64,000 nucleotides of DNA from G051132615 sp051132615 (GCF_051132615.1 NZ_CP152375.1:2418001-2482000); one strand, 5' to 3'. Shown: positions 8,040-17,430, counted from the stretch's first letter. Notes: generated from the letters alone by a model not told the origin. Translations and numbers: made by a program.

Positions 8040-9227
8040 ATGAATAACTATTTGACTCCAAATTTTGCATTTGCCAATATGATTCCTGTCCATGCTCAGG
8101 GTAGTCGGGTATGGGATCAAGCAGGTAAAGAGTATGTTGATTTTTCTGGCGGTATTGCTGTAAATGCTTTAGGCCATTGCCACCCAGTGTTGGTTGATAC
8201 TTTGACTGATCAAGCAAAAAAACTTTGGCATGCCTCTAATATTTACACCACCGAACCTGCACAGCAATTAGCCAAACTGTTAGTGGATCATACGTTTGCG
8301 GATAAGGTGTTTTTTGCTAATTCTGGTGCGGAAGCTAATGAGGCTGCTTTTAAGTTAGCCAGAAAATATGCTTATGAACATTATGGAGCACAAAAAAATG
8401 AAATTATTGCTTGTGTTAATGGCTTTCATGGGCGAACATTATTTACAGTGAGTGTTGGTGGGCAAAGTAAATACCAAGAAGGATTTGCTCCGCTTCCTGA
8501 AGGCATAAGCCATATCCCTTATAATAATATAGAAGCATTAAAAAATACCATAAACGAGAGAACCTGTGCCGTCGTACTGGAGTTAGTCCAAGGTGAAAGT
8601 GGGGTTTTACCTGCCCAAGTTGAATTTGTGCAGGCTGCTCGTCAATTGTGTGACCAATATCAGTCTTTATTGGTTTTTGATGAAGTTCAAACAGGTATGG
8701 GTAGAACAGGTAAACTTTTTGCTTATGAGCATTATGGTGTTTCACCTGATATTTTATCCAGTGCCAAAGCTTTAGGTGCAGGTTTCCCTATTGGGGCAAT
8801 GTTAACCACTGATAAAGTTGCTCCAAGTTTTGGTGTGGGTTCACATGGTTCTACATTTGGAGGGAATCCTTTGGCTTGCGCTGTGGGCTGTGCTGCATTT
8901 AATATCATCAATGATCAAAAAACCTATGAAAATATCAATAAACAGAGCCAAGCTTTAATCAATGAATTAAATGTTATTGGGCAATCAACTGGTTTATTTA
9001 AGGAAGTAAGAGGTAAAGGTTTGTTAGTTGGTTGTGTGTTAACGGATCAATATACGAATCAGGCAGGTGAAATCACCAAAATTGCTTTGGAACAAGGCTT
9101 AATGCTTTTACAGGCAGGTGGTAGTGTATTGCGTTTCGCACCTAGCTTATTATTGACGGATGAAGATAGACAAGAAGGTATTAAACGGTTTGAGCAAGCT
9201 TGTCAGAATTTTTTGAGTCATTATTAG
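8040..9227 (+). CDS. argD: Acetylornithine/succinyldiaminopimelate aminotransferase
   Basis: Class III PLP-dependent aminotransferase, 395 residues. It makes N-acetylornithine in arginine synthesis and often serves in lysine synthesis too. Motifs: VDFSGGIAVNALGHCHP near residue 35, NSGAEANEAA near 94, ELVQGESGV near 181, DEVQTGMGRTG near 214, the PLP lysine at about 243 in SSAKALGAGFPIG, and GSHGSTFGGNPLA. Bacterial ArgD is about this length. No other arginine gene is adjacent. AstC-type catabolic enzymes are close relatives and cannot be wholly excluded. Confidence 0.9.
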   Translation: MNNYLTPNFAFANMIPVHAQGSRVWDQAGKEYVDFSGGIAVNALGHCHPVLVDTLTDQAKKLWHASNIYTTEPAQQLAKLLVDHTFADKVFFANSGAEANEAAFKLARKYAYEHYGAQKNEIIACVNGFHGRTLFTVSVGGQSKYQEGFAPLPEGISHIPYNNIEALKNTINERTCAVVLELVQGESGVLPAQVEFVQAARQLCDQYQSLLVFDEVQTGMGRTGKLFAYEHYGVSPDILSSAKALGAGFPIGAMLTTDKVAPSFGVGSHGSTFGGNPLACAVGCAAFNIINDQKTYENINKQSQALINELNVIGQSTGLFKEVRGKGLLVGCVLTDQYTNQAGEITKIALEQGLMLLQAGGSVLRFAPSLLLTDEDRQEGIKRFEQACQNFLSHY

Positions 9228-9365
9228 TATTCAATTCTTATATCATTTTTAAATGATTTTGATATATACGATTTAAATATATCAATGTCTTTTTTATGTT
9301 TTCTTAAGTATTATATTATTTAAATAATTATATTTATTAAATAATGCATACGTAGGAGAATATAG

Positions 9366-11048
9366 ATGCAAGAATTGAAAATCGTTGTATTGTCTTCCGC
9401 CTTTAATGGGTTAACTCAAAGAGCTTGGTTAGCGCTACAAGAGGCGGGGCATCAAGTGACTTTTCTTTTATTTACTGATGAAGAAGCTGTTGTTTTAGCC
9501 ATAGAAAAAGCTCAGCCAGATTTAGTGATTTGTCCATTTTTAAAAGATAGAGTGCCTGAAGTTCTTTGGCAAAATACACAGCGTCCTATTGTTGTTATTC
9601 ATCCTGGTATTATTGGAGATAGAGGGGCATCTGCCTTAGATTGGGCTATTGTTCAGCAAAAGGATACATGGGGTGTGACTGCATTACAGACAGTAGAGGA
9701 AATGGATGCTGGGCCAATATGGGCAAGTGATGAGTTTACAATGCCTTGTGATCCAATCCGAAAATCAGTTTTATATAACAGCAAAGTCAGTGATTCAGCA
9801 ATAAAATGTATTTATGATGTCATTGATGCATTTGTTTTGAAAAAACAGCCTGTTCCCTTAAATTATAATAACCCTGATGTTCATGGCCGTTTACAACCGA
9901 ACATGAAGCAAACGGATCGTCAATTTTCATGGACAATGGCAGCAAAAGATATTTTGAGAGTCATCCATGCTGCGGAAGGCTGCCCTGGTGTATTAACAGA
10001 AATAGAAGGTCAAAGTTTATATGTTTATGATGCTCATTTAAGTAGGCAAAATGGTGAACCAGGGAAAATTTTAGCCAAGCAAGATGATGCTATTTTGGTT
10101 GGTACGGGAGAGGGAAGCCTATGGATTGGCTCTTTAAAACGACCAAAAACAGCCGCCCAAGCAGAAACCTTTAAATACCCTGCGGTACAAGTGCTTGGGG
10201 AGACAATCAAGCATGTTCCCTGCATCTCAAGATCGTTTATTGATATACCTTCAGATGAATATGGGACAATTCATTATAAAGAATGTAATCAAATTGGGCA
10301 ATTGTATTTTAATTTTTATAATGGCGCGATGAGTACGGCACAATGCCAAAGAATGTGTGAGGCTTTGAGGGCTGTAAAAGCGCGCCCTATCAATATATTG
10401 GTGATTCGTGGTGGTGTAAATGCTTTCTCAAATGGCATCCATTTAAATACAATTGAAGTGGCTGAAGATTCTGCTCAAGAAGCATGGCTTAATATTAATG
10501 CGATTAATGATGTGTGTTTAGAAATACTGTCTGCCAAGCAATGGGTAATCAGTGCCATAACTGGCAGTGCAGGTGCTGGAGGATTTATGTTGGCATTAAC
10601 AGCTGATGAAGTGCTTGCCAGAGATGGGGTTGTTTTAAATCCCCATTATGCCACTATGGGTCTTTATGGGTCAGAATATTGGACTTATACCTTACCGAAA
10701 AAAGTAGGCGAGCAAACAGCATTAAAGTTAACAACAGAATGTTTGCCTGTCAGCACAAAAAATGCTGTGGCCATTGGGTTGGTAGATGATGTTGGGCCAA
10801 GAGACCCTCAGTTATTTTCTCAATGGTTACAGGAGAAAGCACAATTGGCTCAAGAGCAAAATAAGGTACAAATGAAAAAAATGGTTGATCTTGAGGCTGC
10901 ACAACAATGCCGTAAAAAGGAATTAGCCCAAATGAAGCTTGATATGTTTGAGGATCGAAATAATTTTTCTCAACTTCGTCGTGATTTTGTGTTAAAAAAA
11001 CGAGCAAAAGTAACTCCTGAAAGACTTGTAGCAACATGGGCAAGGTAG
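9366..11048 (+). CDS. hypX: HypX/HoxX-type hydrogenase maturation protein (formyltransferase-crotonase fusion)
   Basis: Two-domain protein of 560 residues, full family length. Residues 1-180 form an N10-formyl-THF transferase-like domain with HPGIIGDRGASALDWA (79-94). Residues 180-285 form the formyltransferase C-terminal subdomain. Residues 295-560 form a crotonase-like domain with GGVNAFSNGIHLN (349-361), ITGSAGAGGFMLAL (398-411) and NPHYATMGLYGSEYWTY (425-441). HypX is known to make the CO ligand of the NiFe-hydrogenase active site from formyl-THF under aerobic conditions. No hydrogenase or hypABCDEF gene lies in this window, so here it is an orphan. It has its own AT-rich upstream region and a weak AGGAG ribosome site. 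The family call is firm; the role in this organism is inference. Confidence 0.88.
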   Translation: MQELKIVVLSSAFNGLTQRAWLALQEAGHQVTFLLFTDEEAVVLAIEKAQPDLVICPFLKDRVPEVLWQNTQRPIVVIHPGIIGDRGASALDWAIVQQKDTWGVTALQTVEEMDAGPIWASDEFTMPCDPIRKSVLYNSKVSDSAIKCIYDVIDAFVLKKQPVPLNYNNPDVHGRLQPNMKQTDRQFSWTMAAKDILRVIHAAEGCPGVLTEIEGQSLYVYDAHLSRQNGEPGKILAKQDDAILVGTGEGSLWIGSLKRPKTAAQAETFKYPAVQVLGETIKHVPCISRSFIDIPSDEYGTIHYKECNQIGQLYFNFYNGAMSTAQCQRMCEALRAVKARPINILVIRGGVNAFSNGIHLNTIEVAEDSAQEAWLNINAINDVCLEILSAKQWVISAITGSAGAGGFMLALTADEVLARDGVVLNPHYATMGLYGSEYWTYTLPKKVGEQTALKLTTECLPVSTKNAVAIGLVDDVGPRDPQLFSQWLQEKAQLAQEQNKVQMKKMVDLEAAQQCRKKELAQMKLDMFEDRNNFSQLRRDFVLKKRAKVTPERLVATWAR

Positions 11049-11218
11049 TGTCATAGATACAGCATCATTTATTAAATTGATACTGTATTGTAAACGTGAG
11101 TTTTTTCTGATTTTTTTTCAAATATGCATCCTGAAAATATTTTGGGATGCGACCTATTCAATATTTAAATTGAATCCTTTTGAGCCACTAGAATGGTTTA
11201 TGTAATAAAAATAATGAG

Positions 11219-11224
11219 TATAAT
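11219..11224 (+). promoter_or_regulatory. Likely -10 box (TATAAT) before the 11270 gene
   Basis: A perfect TATAAT lies 45 bases before the start of the next gene. The -35 region is poor (TTTATG at 11197-11202, 16-base spacer), so only the -10 is supported. Confidence 0.4.
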
Positions 11225-11269
11225 AGACAGTTAAATTAGCTTATTTCATTTAAAAATCAGGAGATTGTT

Positions 11270-11809
11270 TTGTTGATTAACCAGTTTCTTCCTAAATTTC
11301 AGTTTTCAGAAAAGCATAGTATGCGAATATCTGCATCTTCTGGTGTGATTATGGAGGCTATTAATAATCATGATGCGTCTACTGATCAAGTATCTAAGGT
11401 TTTAATGGTGATCCGTGAGTTACCAATGAAATTGGTGTCTTTATTTCGTAAAAAAGAGGAAAAAGAGCCTTTTGGTTTTCATAGTTTTCTTTTCCTTGGG
11501 CAAAAAAATAATGAAGAGATTGCTTATGGTCTTGTTGGGAAATTTTGGCAGTTCAATTTTGGATTGGTACCACTTTCAACACCTACAGAATTTCAAGATT
11601 TTGCTGGGGCAGGGGTTGCAAAACTTGTGATGAATTTTTCGATAAAAGAAATAGAGAAAAACCTTTGTGTTTTATCAACAGAAACAAGAGTGTTTTGTCC
11701 CGATAAAAGAACACTCATATTATTTTCTCCATATTGGTACCTCATTCGGCTTGCCAGTGGTTTTATTCGAAAGAGGATGCTTTTACAAATTAAACGTGAA
11801 GCTGAATGA
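11270..11809 (+). CDS. Conserved hypothetical protein, possibly SRPBCC/DUF2867-like
   Basis: The 179-residue product has no signal peptide. It starts at TTG 11270 behind a CAGGAGA ribosome site, with no nearby ATG giving a sensible N-terminus. The C-terminal half contains LCVLSTETRVF, then DKRTL, then YWYLIRLASGFIRKRMLLQIKREAE. This L-TETRV...YW..IR..SG.IR pattern recurs in unnamed bacterial proteins that look like START/polyketide-cyclase folds, a family assignment I make from memory and hold weakly. No substrate or partner is suggested. It is followed by miaE after 39 bases and could share its transcript. Confidence 0.6.
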   Translation: MLINQFLPKFQFSEKHSMRISASSGVIMEAINNHDASTDQVSKVLMVIRELPMKLVSLFRKKEEKEPFGFHSFLFLGQKNNEEIAYGLVGKFWQFNFGLVPLSTPTEFQDFAGAGVAKLVMNFSIKEIEKNLCVLSTETRVFCPDKRTLILFSPYWYLIRLASGFIRKRMLLQIKREAE

Positions 11810-11848
11810 TCATTTATCGTCTTTTTTATTTTAGTTGGTTTTGAATGT

Positions 11849-12445
11849 ATGATGGAATGTATAGAATTTTTATTATGTGAAACACCTGATGCTTGGATTG
11901 AGCAGGCTTTGGACAATCAGGATATTTTATTGATTGATCATGCAAACTGTGAAAAAAAAGCAGCAGATACGGCGTTAAACTTAATGTTTCGTTATGTTGA
12001 TAAAGAAGATTTACAATATAAATTGTCTCGTTTAGCGCGGGAAGAGTTGGTTCATTTTGAAAAAGTGGCCAGAATCATGAAAAAGCGCTCAATTGATTAT
12101 ATTCATTTGTCTGCTGCTCATTATGCCCAAAGATTACGTAAGCATGTCCGTAGCCATGAACCAGATAGATTGGTGGATATTTTGATCATTGGTGCATTTA
12201 TTGAAGCACGTTCTTGTGAGCGTTTTTATACATTAATTCCGCATTTAGATGAAGAGTTGGCTGCGTTTTATCAGTCATTGCTTAAGTCTGAGGCTCGACA
12301 TTATCAAGATTATCTGACTATGGCCAGACAATATGCATCAAAACCAATAGATGATCGAGTCGCTTATTTTGCTCAGATAGAAAAAGAAGCCATACACACA
12401 CCAGATGCAGAGTTCCGTTTTCATAGTGGTGTTGCTGTACATTAG
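11849..12445 (+). CDS. miaE: tRNA-(ms2io6A37) hydroxylase MiaE
   Basis: Di-iron monooxygenase of 198 residues that hydroxylates the isopentenyl group of ms2i6A at tRNA position 37, a late step after MiaA and MiaB. The ferritin-like four-helix pattern shows paired metal ligands: REELVHFEKV (about residues 66-75), EARSCERF (about 112) and KSEARHYQDY (about 145). Family length is about 200 residues. miaA and miaB are not in this window. The start could be the first or second of two consecutive ATGs. A convergent terminator separates it from pta. Confidence 0.9.
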   Translation: MMECIEFLLCETPDAWIEQALDNQDILLIDHANCEKKAADTALNLMFRYVDKEDLQYKLSRLAREELVHFEKVARIMKKRSIDYIHLSAAHYAQRLRKHVRSHEPDRLVDILIIGAFIEARSCERFYTLIPHLDEELAAFYQSLLKSEARHYQDYLTMARQYASKPIDDRVAYFAQIEKEAIHTPDAEFRFHSGVAVH

Positions 12446-12538
12446 ACTTTTAGATTATTCATATTTTTTATCGCACAGAGATGATTCTTTAAATCAATAA
12501 GACCTTAATAATTGATTTGACGTTTCTGTCATCAATAG

Positions 12539-12566
12539 TTAAAGCGCCATCAAGATGGCGCTTTAA
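12539..12566. terminator. Bidirectional terminator between miaE and pta
   Basis: A perfect 13-base inverted repeat (12539-12551 and 12554-12566, core AAAGCGCCATC) lies between two convergent genes. The loop is nominally two bases, so the top pairs must open. Confidence 0.8.
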
Positions 12567-12575
12567 GACGTTTTA

Positions 12576-14252
12576 TTATTTTTTCATTTGTTCTGCTTGA
12601 ATGGCAGTTAATGCAATGGTATAGACAATATCGTCTACTAATGCTCCGCGTGATAAATCATTAACTGGTTTGCGTAAGCCTTGTAACATGGGGCCAACAC
12701 TGACGACATTGGCAGAACGCTGAACTGCTTTGTAAGTTGTGTTACCCGTATTTAAGTCAGGGAAAATAATAACATTTGCTTCTCCGGCGACTTTGCTGCC
12801 TGGTGCCTTTTGTTTACCTACACTTGGTACCGTTGCTGCGTCATATTGTAATGGCCCATCAACCATGATATCAGGTCGTCTTTCTTTTACTAAAGCAGTT
12901 GCTTCTGCAATTTTTTCAACAGCCGCTCCTGCTCCAGATGTTCCTGTGGAGTAAGAAATCATGGCAACTTTAGGGGTAATACCAAAAGCTTGAGCAGAGT
13001 CAGCTGATTGAATCGCAATATCTGCCAAGTTGTTTGCAGTAGGCTCGGGGTTAATAGCACAATCACCATAAACCAAAACTTGTTCAGGCATTAACATAAA
13101 AAATATACTGGATACCAAATCTTCATCTGGGCGTGTTTTTATCAATTGTAAAGCAGGGCGTACTGTATTGGCTGTTGTATGCACAGCACCAGAAACCAAC
13201 CCATCTACTTCATCTAATGCCAACATCATTGTGCCAAGGACAACAGTATCATTTAATTGCTCTGAGGCTTCTTCTTCTTTTAGGCCTTTATGTTTTCTCA
13301 TTTGTACCATAGGTGCAATATATTTTGCTTTGACTTGAGCTGGATCCAATATCTCAATTGAATCAGGTAATTGAATATTATATTCTTGAGCAACTTGTTT
13401 GATGTGTTCAGGTTCGCCTAATAAAACACATTGCGCAATGTGTTTTTCTTGACAAATTGCGGCTGCCTTGATGGTACGAGGTTCATCTCCTTCAGGAAGC
13501 ACAATACGTTTATTGGCTTTTTTTGCTAAATCCATTAATGTGTAACGGAACATCGGAGGCGTCATTCGAGTGTCTTCTGGAGCATCTAGTAAAGCGACTA
13601 CATCATCTGAAAAATTGATTTTGTTTGCAACAGCTCCTACTTGTTGTGCAATATCTTGGTGAGATTCAGTATTGAGTGGAAGGATGCCCCAACAAGGTAT
13701 GTGTTGTTTGGCTGGTAAGTGTTGATTAATTTGCTCTTGTAGTGTTTGTGCTGAAGTTGCATCGTATAAAATATAACCACAAACATTTGGGTATTCTTGT
13801 AAAGCCATGCCCAATTCTAATGCGATTAATTCAGCTGCTGCATGCTTTGCACTCACAATTAAAATGGTTTTTGCATGTAGCGTTTGGGCAATTTTAGCAT
13901 TAATTGATGCGACTTTATTTGTGTCATTCCCAGCAACACCTTCAATGACTGTTACCTTGTTTGAGCTTTGATAATGTTCAAAAAAATTAGCGACTATTTC
14001 TTCTAGTACATCTTCTTCTTTTCCATGAGCCAATAATGGTTTAATACGTGAAAATAATAAAGGCGTTGACTCTTTCAGATGAAGCGTTTTTTGTGCAAAT
14101 TGATTGGCATGCTCATGTTTGCCTGTCAAATTAGCAATAGGTTCAAAAAAATTAGTTGAATAACCTTTGTTTTGTAAGGCTTGAATCAAACCAAATGTAA
14201 TGGTGTTTAGTTCAGGGGCAGATTCTAATGGAGCAAGAAAGAAACGAGACAT
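12576..14252 (-). CDS. pta: Phosphate acetyltransferase
   Basis: Converts acetyl-CoA and phosphate to acetyl phosphate and CoA, 558 residues. The C-terminal catalytic domain (about 235-555) is complete: RIVLPEGDEPRTIKAA, VSGAVHTTANTVRPALQ, FFMLMPEQVLVYGDCAIN and KVAMISYSTGTSG. The N-terminal region is P-loop/DRTGG-derived but much shorter than in the roughly 714-residue enterobacterial enzyme; the middle DRTGG domain appears reduced or absent. ackA is not adjacent. The gene is monocistronic on the minus strand. Short Pta forms occur in related betaproteobacteria, so this is not taken as a truncation. Confidence 0.93.
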   Translation of the reverse strand: MSRFFLAPLESAPELNTITFGLIQALQNKGYSTNFFEPIANLTGKHEHANQFAQKTLHLKESTPLLFSRIKPLLAHGKEEDVLEEIVANFFEHYQSSNKVTVIEGVAGNDTNKVASINAKIAQTLHAKTILIVSAKHAAAELIALELGMALQEYPNVCGYILYDATSAQTLQEQINQHLPAKQHIPCWGILPLNTESHQDIAQQVGAVANKINFSDDVVALLDAPEDTRMTPPMFRYTLMDLAKKANKRIVLPEGDEPRTIKAAAICQEKHIAQCVLLGEPEHIKQVAQEYNIQLPDSIEILDPAQVKAKYIAPMVQMRKHKGLKEEEASEQLNDTVVLGTMMLALDEVDGLVSGAVHTTANTVRPALQLIKTRPDEDLVSSIFFMLMPEQVLVYGDCAINPEPTANNLADIAIQSADSAQAFGITPKVAMISYSTGTSGAGAAVEKIAEATALVKERRPDIMVDGPLQYDAATVPSVGKQKAPGSKVAGEANVIIFPDLNTGNTTYKAVQRSANVVSVGPMLQGLRKPVNDLSRGALVDDIVYTIALTAIQAEQMKK

Positions 14253-14457
14253 AAAATTTCATCCTTTTGAGTGAGTTGTTGATATATTTAGAATTATTTT
14301 TATTTTTGTTGGGTTTGTTAAAATCATACTAACAAACGGAGTATGTACATTACATGAGCTGGTTTACCTTGGCAAATATTTTAAAGGGCTTTAGTATAAA
14401 AATAGAAAATAGATGAATAAAAAAAACTTAACTTTTTTTTGTTGGGTTGAACTGTAT

Positions 14458-14463
14458 TATAAT
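14458..14463 (+). promoter_or_regulatory. Candidate -10 box for uvrD
   Basis: TATAAT lies 48 bases before the uvrD start codon. The -35 position is a T-tract with only partial match, so the assignment is tentative. Confidence 0.35.
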
Positions 14464-14511
14464 CATTTAAATATAAGTCAATTTAAACAACAATAAAGTG
14501 TATGAAGACTC

Positions 14512-16671
14512 ATGAGTGTTCCAAATCAAATATTAGCAGGATTAAACGAACAGCAATTGGTTGCCGTAACATGGCCACATCAGTCAGCCTTGATTTTGGC
14601 GGGCGCAGGTAGTGGTAAAACCCGAGTATTAACAACTCGTATTGCATGGTTGATGCAAACTTCACAAACAAGTGCTCATGCCATTATGGCCGTTACTTTT
14701 ACCAATAAAGCGGCACGTGAGATGCAGGTGAGGTTGTCCACGATGGTACCGTTTAATACCAAACAGATGTGGTTAGGTACTTTTCATGGTTTATGCCACC
14801 GCTTTTTACGGCTACATGCCAAAGAAGCCAATTTACCCAATACTTTTCAAATCATTGATAGTCAGGATCAACTGGCTATCATTAAACGTTTACTGAAACA
14901 GCATCAAATCTCTGATGCACAAATTGCCCCAAAATCATTACAAGGTTTTATTGGTGCGCAAAAAGAAGCAGGCTTAAGAGCAAACCAATTAGAAGGAAAA
15001 GACAGTTATCAAAAAAAACTGATTGAGCTTTTCGCAGCCTATGATGCCTATTGTCAGCAAGAAGGTTTGGTTGATTTTGCTGAACTTTTGTTGCGCAGTT
15101 TTGAAGCACTGAAACAAAATAAAGCATTACGAGCACACTATCAAAATAGATTTTCTAATATTTTAATTGATGAGTTCCAAGATACCAGTCAATTACAATA
15201 TGCGTGGTTAAAGCTATTGTCTGGAGAGCAAACGGTATTGTTTGCGGTTGGTGATGATGACCAGAGTATTTATGCTTTTCGTGGTGCTCATGTTGGTAAT
15301 ATGCACAGCTTAATGCGAGAGTTTGATATTGAAGAGCCCATCAAGTTAGAGCAAAATTATCGCAGTATGGGGTATATTTTGACTGCTGCCAATGCAGTCA
15401 TTGAACAAAATCCAGAACGATTAGGAAAAAATTTGTGGACAGATGCTGGTGATGGTGAAGCCTTACGTTTTTATCATGCCACAACAGATATGGATGAAGC
15501 ACAATTTGTTTTAGATGAAGTTAAGAACTTACATCGTGAGGGAACTGCTTTAAGGCAAATGGCCATTTTATATCGTAGTAATGCCCAATCACGTATTTTG
15601 GAACAAGTTTTTTTCAAAGCAGGTGTGCCTTATAAAATATATGGTGGCTTACGCTTTTTTGAGCGCCAAGAAGTCAAACATGCATTAGCTTATCTGCGTT
15701 TATTGATTAATCCTGATGACAGTAGCTCTTTTTTACGCGTCATTAATGTTCCCGCAAGAGGTATTGGTGCCAGAACCATAGAGCAAATTCAAGATGTTGC
15801 TGTTGAGCATGGTGTTTCTTTATGGCAGGCGGCAAAACAGATTGTTTCTGGTAAAGTTTCCATAAAAATCAAAGGTTTTATTGAGCTAATTGAAGCTTTA
15901 AGTGAACAGGCACAAACATTGACTTTACCCAGCTTAATTGAAAAAGTGGTTGCTGATTCTGGTTTGTATCAGATGTACGAAGAAGATAAAAAAGACGGCG
16001 TTGATCGTTTGGAAAACTTAGAAGAATTAGTTAGTGCAGCAGCACAATTTCAGCATGAAGATGAGAGCATTACACCATTACTCGAGTTTCTAGCAGCTGC
16101 AGCACTTGAGTCAGGTGAGCATCAAGCAGCAGCTGGTGAGGATGCCTTGCAACTTATGACGATTCATTCAGCAAAAGGGTTAGAGTTTGATGTTGTTTTC
16201 CTAACAGGATTAGAGGAAGGCTTGTTTCCAAGTGAAATGAGTCTGGCTGAACGAAAAGGTATCGAAGAAGAAAGACGTTTGATGTATGTTGCCATTACAC
16301 GAGCCAAACAACGTTTATATTTGAGTGCATCACAAGTGAGAATGTTGTATGGCAAACAACATTTTAGTTTGACTTCAAGATTTTTAGATGAAATTCCAGA
16401 AGGTGTCATTAAGTTCATTACGCCAAAAACAGTACATTCTTCCGTACCTTCAGACCTTTTATCGAAAAAACAGCCAAAAGAATTGCTGATATCGCATAAT
16501 CAAACTTATGCAGGTTTTTGTATTGGTGAAAATGTGCGCCATGCTAAATTTGGCTTAGGAGTGGTTATTGATGCAAAAGGCAATGAACAAGAGGCACATT
16601 TACATATTAATTTTGGTAAAGAAGGCATGAAATGGCTGGATACTAAATATGCCAAACTCGATAAAACATAG
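14512..16671 (+). CDS. uvrD: DNA helicase II (UvrD/Rep superfamily 1A)
   Basis: ATP-dependent 3'-5' DNA helicase of 719 residues, used in nucleotide-excision and mismatch repair. Motif I AGAGSGKTR is at about residues 30-38, Ia FTNKAAREM near 64, II LIDEFQDTS near 218, III GDDDQSIYAFRGA near 246, IV LEQNYRS near 278, V and VI TIHSAKGLEFDVVF near 550 and VAITRAKQRLY near 594. Length and the QQLVAVTWP N-terminus fit UvrD rather than Rep. The stop codon overlaps the ribosome site of the following response-regulator gene, so the two are probably one transcript. Confidence 0.92.
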   Translation: MSVPNQILAGLNEQQLVAVTWPHQSALILAGAGSGKTRVLTTRIAWLMQTSQTSAHAIMAVTFTNKAAREMQVRLSTMVPFNTKQMWLGTFHGLCHRFLRLHAKEANLPNTFQIIDSQDQLAIIKRLLKQHQISDAQIAPKSLQGFIGAQKEAGLRANQLEGKDSYQKKLIELFAAYDAYCQQEGLVDFAELLLRSFEALKQNKALRAHYQNRFSNILIDEFQDTSQLQYAWLKLLSGEQTVLFAVGDDDQSIYAFRGAHVGNMHSLMREFDIEEPIKLEQNYRSMGYILTAANAVIEQNPERLGKNLWTDAGDGEALRFYHATTDMDEAQFVLDEVKNLHREGTALRQMAILYRSNAQSRILEQVFFKAGVPYKIYGGLRFFERQEVKHALAYLRLLINPDDSSSFLRVINVPARGIGARTIEQIQDVAVEHGVSLWQAAKQIVSGKVSIKIKGFIELIEALSEQAQTLTLPSLIEKVVADSGLYQMYEEDKKDGVDRLENLEELVSAAAQFQHEDESITPLLEFLAAAALESGEHQAAAGEDALQLMTIHSAKGLEFDVVFLTGLEEGLFPSEMSLAERKGIEEERRLMYVAITRAKQRLYLSASQVRMLYGKQHFSLTSRFLDEIPEGVIKFITPKTVHSSVPSDLLSKKQPKELLISHNQTYAGFCIGENVRHAKFGLGVVIDAKGNEQEAHLHINFGKEGMKWLDTKYAKLDKT

Positions 16672-16680
16672 GAGACATCA

Positions 16681-17430
16681 TTGTTAAGTGCCATTTTAGT
16701 TGAAGATGAAATGTTAGCTAGAGAGCGTTTAAAAGTGCTTTTGGCTGATTGTGCTGTGAGTATTTTGGCTGAATTTGATCATGCGCAGGCTGCTTTAGAA
16801 TGGTTGGCTGTGCATGCGGTTGACATTGTTTTTGTGGATGTCGGTTTGCCAGAAATGGATGGTTTAGAGTTTGTGGCAACTTTAAAACGAAATGCAAAAA
16901 ATATACCCAGTATTATTTTTACGACGGCACATGAAGAGCATGCTTATAAAGCTTTTGAGTTGGCGGCAGTCGATTATCTACTTAAGCCAATTAGAATGGT
17001 ACGATTACAAGAAGCATTGAATCGGACAACACTTTTACTCAAAAGTAGTGAAATTCAACAAGAAGAAAATGGCAATGAGTTTACCAGCTTTGTTATCAAT
17101 ACCCGCAATAAAGTGTTGACGATTCCTTGGCAGCAGGCCCGATATTTAAAAGCAGATCATAAATACGTGATTCTTTATACAGCAGATGCGAAAGAGTACG
17201 TGTTGGACAAAACTTTATTGTATTGGGAAGAAAAATTAGCAGAAAAAGTGATTCGTTTACATCGAGGTATTTTAGTGATGAAACATGCTCTAGAAGGGTT
17301 GATTCGTTTAAGTGATGAAGAAGAAACAGATCAAAGTCAGTGGTATGCGAAAGTACTCGACTTGCCAGAACATTTATTGGTAAGCCGTAGGCAACTGCCT
17401 ATTGTCAGAAAGTACATCAGCCAAAAGTAG
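16681..17430 (+). CDS. LytTR-family response regulator (AlgR-like)
   Basis: Two-component regulator of 249 residues. The receiver domain (1-120) has VEDE, the phosphoacceptor Asp at about 53 in FVDVGLPEMDG, and the lysine in DYLLKPI. The C-terminal LytTR DNA-binding domain (about 140-245) contains ARYLKADHKYVILYT and FxRLHR-like VIRLHRGILV. It starts at TTG 16681, six bases after GGAG (16671-16674) at the end of uvrD. No histidine kinase is adjacent, so its sensor must be elsewhere or it is an orphan. Targets are unknown; AlgR-type relatives control type IV pili and surface polysaccharide in other bacteria. Confidence 0.88.
   Translation: MLSAILVEDEMLARERLKVLLADCAVSILAEFDHAQAALEWLAVHAVDIVFVDVGLPEMDGLEFVATLKRNAKNIPSIIFTTAHEEHAYKAFELAAVDYLLKPIRMVRLQEALNRTTLLLKSSEIQQEENGNEFTSFVINTRNKVLTIPWQQARYLKADHKYVILYTADAKEYVLDKTLLYWEEKLAEKVIRLHRGILVMKHALEGLIRLSDEEETDQSQWYAKVLDLPEHLLVSRRQLPIVRKYISQK

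Noticed and set aside
8443..8745. 100-codon minus-strand open frame
   Set aside because: It lies wholly inside argD, and its translation is low-complexity and unlike any protein family.
9242..9260. AT-only hairpin (ATCATTT with AAATGAT) and T-run after argD
   Set aside because: Could be a weak terminator, but a stem of almost only A-T pairs in DNA this AT-rich is likely chance.
10750..11043. 97-codon minus-strand open frame antisense to hypX
   Set aside because: No ribosome site or family match, and fully covered by a conserved gene on the other strand.
12576..14252. Pta shorter than the enterobacterial enzyme, as if truncated
   Set aside because: Both ends look natural and the catalytic domain is complete; shorter forms are normal in related bacteria.
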